A stretch of DNA of 58,934 nucleotides from the NCBI GenBank assembly GCA_944349655.1, contig CALVNL010000007.1:1-58934 (forward strand), written 5' to 3'. A program made the translations under genes and the position numbers. The DNA is from an uncultured Clostridia bacterium (GTDB lineage: Bacteria; Bacillota; Clostridia; Christensenellales; DTU072). A model generated the notes under the pieces. It worked only from the letters and a program-made list of their open reading frames with translations. It was not told the origin of the DNA and did no database searches. Of the stretch, positions 55,938 to 58,934 are shown piece by piece (within the stretch, counting starts at the first letter, position 1; each line of letters opens with the position of its first letter).

Positions 55938-57198
55938 TTTTTTCACCTCCATTTTGTAGATATAACATTTCCAATAATGCTGGCATAATGTATTTTATTA
56001 TCGTGCATGGGTTTCCCATTTGTTTACAACCGCCTTGACAAATGGGTAAATACTTGCATTTATTGCATTTTGAGGGCATTTTGGCAGAACACCACCTACA
56101 AAACTCCTTATTGTATATTACGCCGTCAAAAACATTGCCCACATTTGATTTTTTATCAGTTAAATAATGCTGGCATTTATAAAGATACCCATATGGATCT
56201 ATGCAAAAAGAATTCGACCTTAACGCCGCACACGGCAATGCTCTGCTACGCAAAACAGACTGTAATCCGTCTCGCCAATACCCTTCTTGAAACATTTTTC
56301 TGAAAATAGGAGCACAATATCTATTAATTTCTTTAGCTGTTAAAATTCTATTATCGTTACCGTTTCCGAAATCAAATATTGACATTGCGACGAAATCAAA
56401 ATTTTCCGGAGTCCCTATTTCTTTTTTGATAAACTCTATTAACTTTATCAAGTCCCATGTATTGTCTTTTGCTATATTTAATCGCACTACCACATAAAAA
56501 TCGTTTTTTATTAAATTTTTTATGCTCTCTATAATATTTGAAAAATTGTCCTCTTTATTTTTATAATCTTTTACCTTTTCATAATATTCTTTACAACCGT
56601 CCAATGTAATCTGAACGTATTTCATATTCCATGAATTTTTCATTAGATCAATGACGCTATCGTTTAATAAAGAACCGTTTGTTGTAATACTTGAACTGAG
56701 AACAACATTTTCGGGTAGCTTTTTACCGACATTTTTCATTATGTAATCTATCGTATCAATAGCCAAAAGCGGTTCTCCCCCGAACCATGATATATTGACG
56801 CTTTCAGAATTTTTAGCAAAATCAACCAAGAAATTAACAGTTTGATCGGCAATCTCTTTAGTCATAGTGGGTATTTCTCTGCCTTGTTCATAACAGTAAT
56901 AACACCGGGCATTGCATTTCATTGTAGGTGCAATTACGATATTTCTAGCTTTCGTATCCTGAAATAAATTGCTTTGTTTATATGCGTGAAAACGAAATTC
57001 TTCACATTCTTCAGCCGAAACCCAAAATCCTTGCTCGATTAACATTTCGGAAAAATCTGTCCTCTCTTCTAAATTATTGAACTCTTGCATTTTTTGTTTT
57101 TCTAAAACAATACACGCATTAGAGGCTCCGTTAAAAATTAAAGTCTTTCCGTTTTTTAATTTCCTTTGATAATTATATCTCGATAATTTATAATTCAT
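55909..57198 (-). CDS. Radical SAM/SPASM peptide maturase
   Basis: I use the ATG at 57198 (429 residues); the frame continues 63 codons upstream through the zinc-domain gene in another reading, which is not plausible. Cys95, 99 and 102 form the CxxxCxxC SAM cluster (CNARCYYC). WFGGEPLL and ITTNGSLL motifs are present. The C-terminal third is a SPASM domain with a dense Cys series (FCIDPYGYLYKCQHY, CNKCKYLPICQGGC). N-terminal residues 1-85 could be the peptide-recognition domain. Such enzymes install thioether links on Cys-rich peptides. Confidence 0.9.
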   Translation of the reverse strand: MNYKLSRYNYQRKLKNGKTLIFNGASNACIVLEKQKMQEFNNLEERTDFSEMLIEQGFWVSAEECEEFRFHAYKQSNLFQDTKARNIVIAPTMKCNARCYYCYEQGREIPTMTKEIADQTVNFLVDFAKNSESVNISWFGGEPLLAIDTIDYIMKNVGKKLPENVVLSSSITTNGSLLNDSVIDLMKNSWNMKYVQITLDGCKEYYEKVKDYKNKEDNFSNIIESIKNLIKNDFYVVVRLNIAKDNTWDLIKLIEFIKKEIGTPENFDFVAMSIFDFGNGNDNRILTAKEINRYCAPIFRKMFQEGYWRDGLQSVLRSRALPCAALRSNSFCIDPYGYLYKCQHYLTDKKSNVGNVFDGVIYNKEFCRWCSAKMPSKCNKCKYLPICQGGCKQMGNPCTIIKYIMPALLEMLYLQNGGEKNGSIVESKQ

Positions 57199-57205
57199 AG
57201 CCGTT

Positions 57206-57397
57206 TTACCTTTTAATATAGCCGTCTCCGTGACACTTATAGCAAGGAACTCTTCCAATTTCTTCTCCTTTCCAGTTACAATGGTCACAGCCTGCACCCT
57301 TACAATACGAACACTCTTTAACCGAAATGATTTCCCCCGAACCGTGACAAGTCGGACATTCTTTATATTGCGAGTCAAAAACATCAAATCTTCCCAT
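57206..57397 (-). CDS. Stand-alone DnaJ-type zinc-finger protein
   Basis: The product is 63 residues from the ATG at 57397 (GGTGG 5 nt upstream; a GTG lies three codons earlier). It is almost entirely four CxxCxxxG motifs: CPTCHGSG (14), CSYCKGAG (29), CDHCNWKG (37) and CYKCHGDG (52), the pattern of the DnaJ Cys-rich domain, which binds two zinc ions and has thiol-redox activity in DnaJ. No J domain. It precedes the radical SAM gene by 7 nt. A role in keeping the Cys-rich peptide unfolded or reduced is inferred. Confidence 0.8.
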   Translation of the reverse strand: MGRFDVFDSQYKECPTCHGSGEIISVKECSYCKGAGCDHCNWKGEEIGRVPCYKCHGDGYIKR

Positions 57398-57406
57398 ATT
57401 AACCAC

Positions 57407-57547
57407 CTACCTTAATGAAAAAACTCTACAACCCACAGCATCGTGCGGTTCAACCACCTTACAATACCATGAACAATAATATTCTTTCTCGCTCCAATTA
57501 TATGTGCAAAATCGACAATTTCCGCATAGCCTATCGTAAAAACCCAT
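57407..57547 (-). CDS. 46-residue Cys-rich protein
   Basis: A 46-codon ORF has an AAGGAGAG site 9 nt before the ATG at 57547. Cys occur at 8, 11, 14, 25, 29 and 40 in CGNCRFCTYNW, YYCSWYCK and VGCRVF. The spacing is that of a zinc-binding micro-protein and resembles small Cys-rich proteins in Firmicutes mobile elements. It could alternatively be a second substrate of the radical SAM enzyme. It ends 9 nt before the zinc-finger start and belongs to the same operon. Confidence 0.7.
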   Translation of the reverse strand: MGFYDRLCGNCRFCTYNWSEKEYYCSWYCKVVEPHDAVGCRVFSLR

Positions 57548-57585
57548 ATTATCTCTCTCCTTTTATATTGAAAATTATTCTGTAT

Positions 57586-58134
57586 TTACTTCCCCAGTCT
57601 TTCCTTGATTTTTATTAATTTCCGCATATTGCGTTGCAATTCAAGTTGTGTATCTTCAATTTCCTTGATTTCTTTCTTAAGCTTTATTATCCTTTTCGGA
57701 GTAGCTATCGGCGATAAAATTATACTGGCTATGATGTTTATAATCGTACCGATCAAATCTCCTGACTTATGCTCATTCTTTATTCTTTTTGCCGATGAAA
57801 TAAAAGAACCGCAACCAAAAGTTATCCATATAGGAATTAAAATAGCATATACCAACATATATCCTTCGGTTTTGACATATGCAACCGTTGCTATAATACC
57901 TAGAACAGCACCTATAATCATCCCTATAATTATCGAATATATTTCTTTTTTCTTTAATGTTTTTATTTTATCATCGTTTGCTAACGCTTTTTTACTCCGT
58001 CTTAGCATACACGAAGCGCATATTACTACTGGCTTGCCGTCTGATTCAATCACTCTTGACGTGACGTCGGCTCTTCCACAAAATTCGCAAACAAGATATT
58101 TATGTTGTACCGTCTGATATTTATTTACCATCAT
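57586..58134 (-). CDS. Zinc-ribbon membrane protein, unknown
   Basis: The 182-residue protein has a small C4 zinc ribbon (Cys16, 19, 39, 42; CEFCG ... CASC), two or three predicted helices at about 67-90, 93-113 and 126-141, and a C-terminal charged coiled coil (KEIKEIEDTQLELQRNMRKL). An ATGATG start follows AAGGAAT. No family recognised. In this cassette it could be an export or immunity component, but nothing proves it. Confidence 0.72.
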   Translation of the reverse strand: MMVNKYQTVQHKYLVCEFCGRADVTSRVIESDGKPVVICASCMLRRSKKALANDDKIKTLKKKEIYSIIIGMIIGAVLGIIATVAYVKTEGYMLVYAILIPIWITFGCGSFISSAKRIKNEHKSGDLIGTIINIIASIILSPIATPKRIIKLKKEIKEIEDTQLELQRNMRKLIKIKERLGK

Positions 58135-58179
58135 TATTCCTTGATTTTTAATATAATATTTTCAAAATTGCCCAAATAA

Positions 58180-58347
58180 TTAAAATAAACGTATTCCGCA
58201 AAAACCTAATCCAACTACTACAAAAATGATAGCAATAAATATAGCTTTACCAAGACTAGCTTTTTCCTTTACTATTAAATATCGTGCTACTCCAATTATT
58301 AAAGCCACTATGCCTATTGCAACTAAAATAAGAGCATATGTTTCCAT
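58180..58347 (-). CDS. 55-residue two-helix membrane micro-protein
   Basis: A 55-codon ORF has AAGG 7 nt before the ATG at 58347. It encodes two hydrophobic helices (residues about 3-21 and 33-52) separated by a basic turn (VKEKASLGK), and ends with CGIRLF. It is the first gene of the cassette, downstream of the divergent operators. It could be an immunity or anchoring peptide; there is no recognised family. Confidence 0.6.
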   Translation of the reverse strand: METYALILVAIGIVALIIGVARYLIVKEKASLGKAIFIAIIFVVVGLGFCGIRLF

Positions 58348-58396
58348 TTTTTTTCCTTAATTATCTATTCCTTTGTCGTTATTATACATTATACTG

Positions 58397-58442
58397 ATAC
58401 AGTTTCTGTATCTTATTTAATTTTATTATACAGTTAGTGTAT
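58397..58442. promoter_or_regulatory. Twin operator sites in the divergent XRE/cassette promoter region
   Basis: ATACAGTTTCTGTAT (58397-58411) and ATACAGTTAGTGTAT (58428-58442) are 15-bp near-identical palindromes whose starts are 31 bp apart, three helical turns. They lie between the XRE gene and the micro-protein gene. A TATAAT-like -10 for the minus-strand cassette (58388-58393) sits next to the first site. Probably bound by the XRE protein. Confidence 0.7.
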
Positions 58443-58478
58443 TGTAATGTCAAGGTTTTTTTTGGAGATAATAATAAG

Positions 58479-58691
58479 ATGTTAAAAGAAGAAGTCGGGC
58501 AGCGGTTGAAAGAATGTAGACTGGGTTTGGGGTGGTCACAAAGAGAAGTAGCCGCTAAATTACACGTTGCCCAGCCTATATACCAACGATTTGAAAAAGG
58601 TATCTATGAATGTTCTTACGAACAACTTAAAGAATTGTGCGACATCTATGACGTTAGCGCTGATTATCTGTTAGGCAGAAGAATTTTTTAA
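58479..58691 (+). CDS. XRE-family transcriptional regulator
   Basis: The product is 70 residues from the ATG at 58479 (the frame reaches a GTG at 58437 that would overlap the second operator). It is a single Cro/C1-type helix-turn-helix (GQRLKECRLGLGWSQREVAA, then QPIYQRFEKG and LCDIYDVSADYLLGR). It faces the cassette genes across the twin operators and probably represses both sides. It has no ligand domain, so derepression would need a partner protein or dilution. Confidence 0.85.
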   Translation: MLKEEVGQRLKECRLGLGWSQREVAAKLHVAQPIYQRFEKGIYECSYEQLKELCDIYDVSADYLLGRRIF

Positions 58692-58822
58692 CTCGATACT
58701 TAACTAAATCAAAGTTGATAAAATTTACCTTGTTGATCAATTACTTTTTATATTCCCTCAAATTATAATCAATAAATAATTTTTTTTACTCAAGCTGATT
58801 TTTCTTGCGAAATGAGGCGCAA
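58692..58822. other. Non-coding stretch between XRE and tuf
   Basis: About 130 nt of AT-rich sequence. I see no ORF, repeat or RNA motif in it, apart from the tuf terminator that begins at 58823. Confidence 0.5.
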
Positions 58823-58848
58823 CAAAAAAGCACAGCTGTTGCTGTGCT
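58823..58848 (-). terminator. Terminator of tuf
   Basis: Perfect stem AGCACAGC / GCTGTGCT with a 4-nt loop followed on the minus strand by TTTTTTG. It lies 28 nt past the tuf stop; the plus strand also has a short T-run. Confidence 0.85.
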
Positions 58849-58875
58849 CTTTTATTGTATATTCCTTAAGGTGGA

Positions 58876-58934
58876 TTATTCGATAATGGCAGACACAACG
58901 CCGCTTCCTACGGTTCTTCCGCCTTCACGGATAG
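58876..58934 (-). CDS. tuf: Elongation factor Tu, 3' end (cut by the window)
   Basis: The last 18 codons read IREGGRTVGSGVVSAIIE, the conserved EF-Tu C-terminus, followed by TAA. The rest lies beyond the window edge. It marks the chromosomal backbone on the far side of the accessory cassette. Confidence 0.9.
   Translation of the reverse strand, partial: IREGGRTVGSGVVSAIIE

Noticed and set aside
57199..57387. N-terminal extension of the radical SAM protein to 57387
   Set aside because: It would run through the zinc-domain gene in another frame; its translation is low-quality, and the ATG at 57198 gives a standard maturase length.

Overview
The window reads as the chromosome of an endospore-forming member of the Bacillota, most likely an uncultured Clostridia lineage. 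The grounds are a complete gerA/gerB/gerC germinant-receptor operon, AddAB instead of RecBCD, RecD2, an S4-domain RqcP protein, DUF1540 and DUF2804 proteins, and Firmicutes-type promoters and ribosome binding sites. No rRNA, tRNA, CRISPR array, integrase or insertion sequence was seen. Most genes lie on the minus strand.

Layout. 1-5 kb: two small lipoproteins, then a heterodimeric multidrug-type ABC exporter with a palindromic operator at its promoter. 5-10 kb: a DUF2804 / DUF218 / metallophosphoesterase operon and a divergent sodium:solute symporter. 9.7-15.2 kb: an aryl-pyruvate oxidoreductase operon (iorAB between two phenylacetate-CoA ligases, plus an ACT protein). 15.3-26.8 kb: comFC, recD2, metK, rpoC, rpoB. 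27.2-30 kb: gtrA, rqcP and a fused ispDF on the plus strand, then rplI and a DUF1540 gene. 30-33.9 kb: rplL, rplJ (with an attenuator leader), rplA, rplK, nusG, secE, rpmG, acpP.

33.9-40.8 kb holds a nine-gene cluster whose families I do not recognise. Two genes share a C4 zinc ribbon, five encode four-helix membrane proteins of similar plan, and several share a short motif of the form QPxxxVPFxxQxQP. It looks like one multi-protein envelope-associated system, and acpP lies at its downstream end. 41-50.7 kb: glnS, a GNAT gene, an acidic membrane protein and addAB. 50.7-55.7 kb: a very cysteine-rich small protein, the ger operon and a P1-family peptidase.

55.8-58.7 kb is an AT-richer accessory cassette. 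A divergent XRE regulator has two matching palindromes 31 bp apart. Facing it is a run of six minus-strand genes: a two-helix micro-protein, a zinc-ribbon membrane protein, a 46-residue Cys-rich protein, a free-standing DnaJ-type zinc domain, a radical SAM/SPASM enzyme and, overlapping its 3' end, a 51-codon six-cysteine peptide that is probably its substrate. This is a candidate RiPP (modified peptide) cluster. The window ends in the 3' end of tuf.

The two most novel-looking items are the VPF-motif membrane cluster and the six-cysteine peptide cassette. All functions are inferred from sequence alone; no database search was run.
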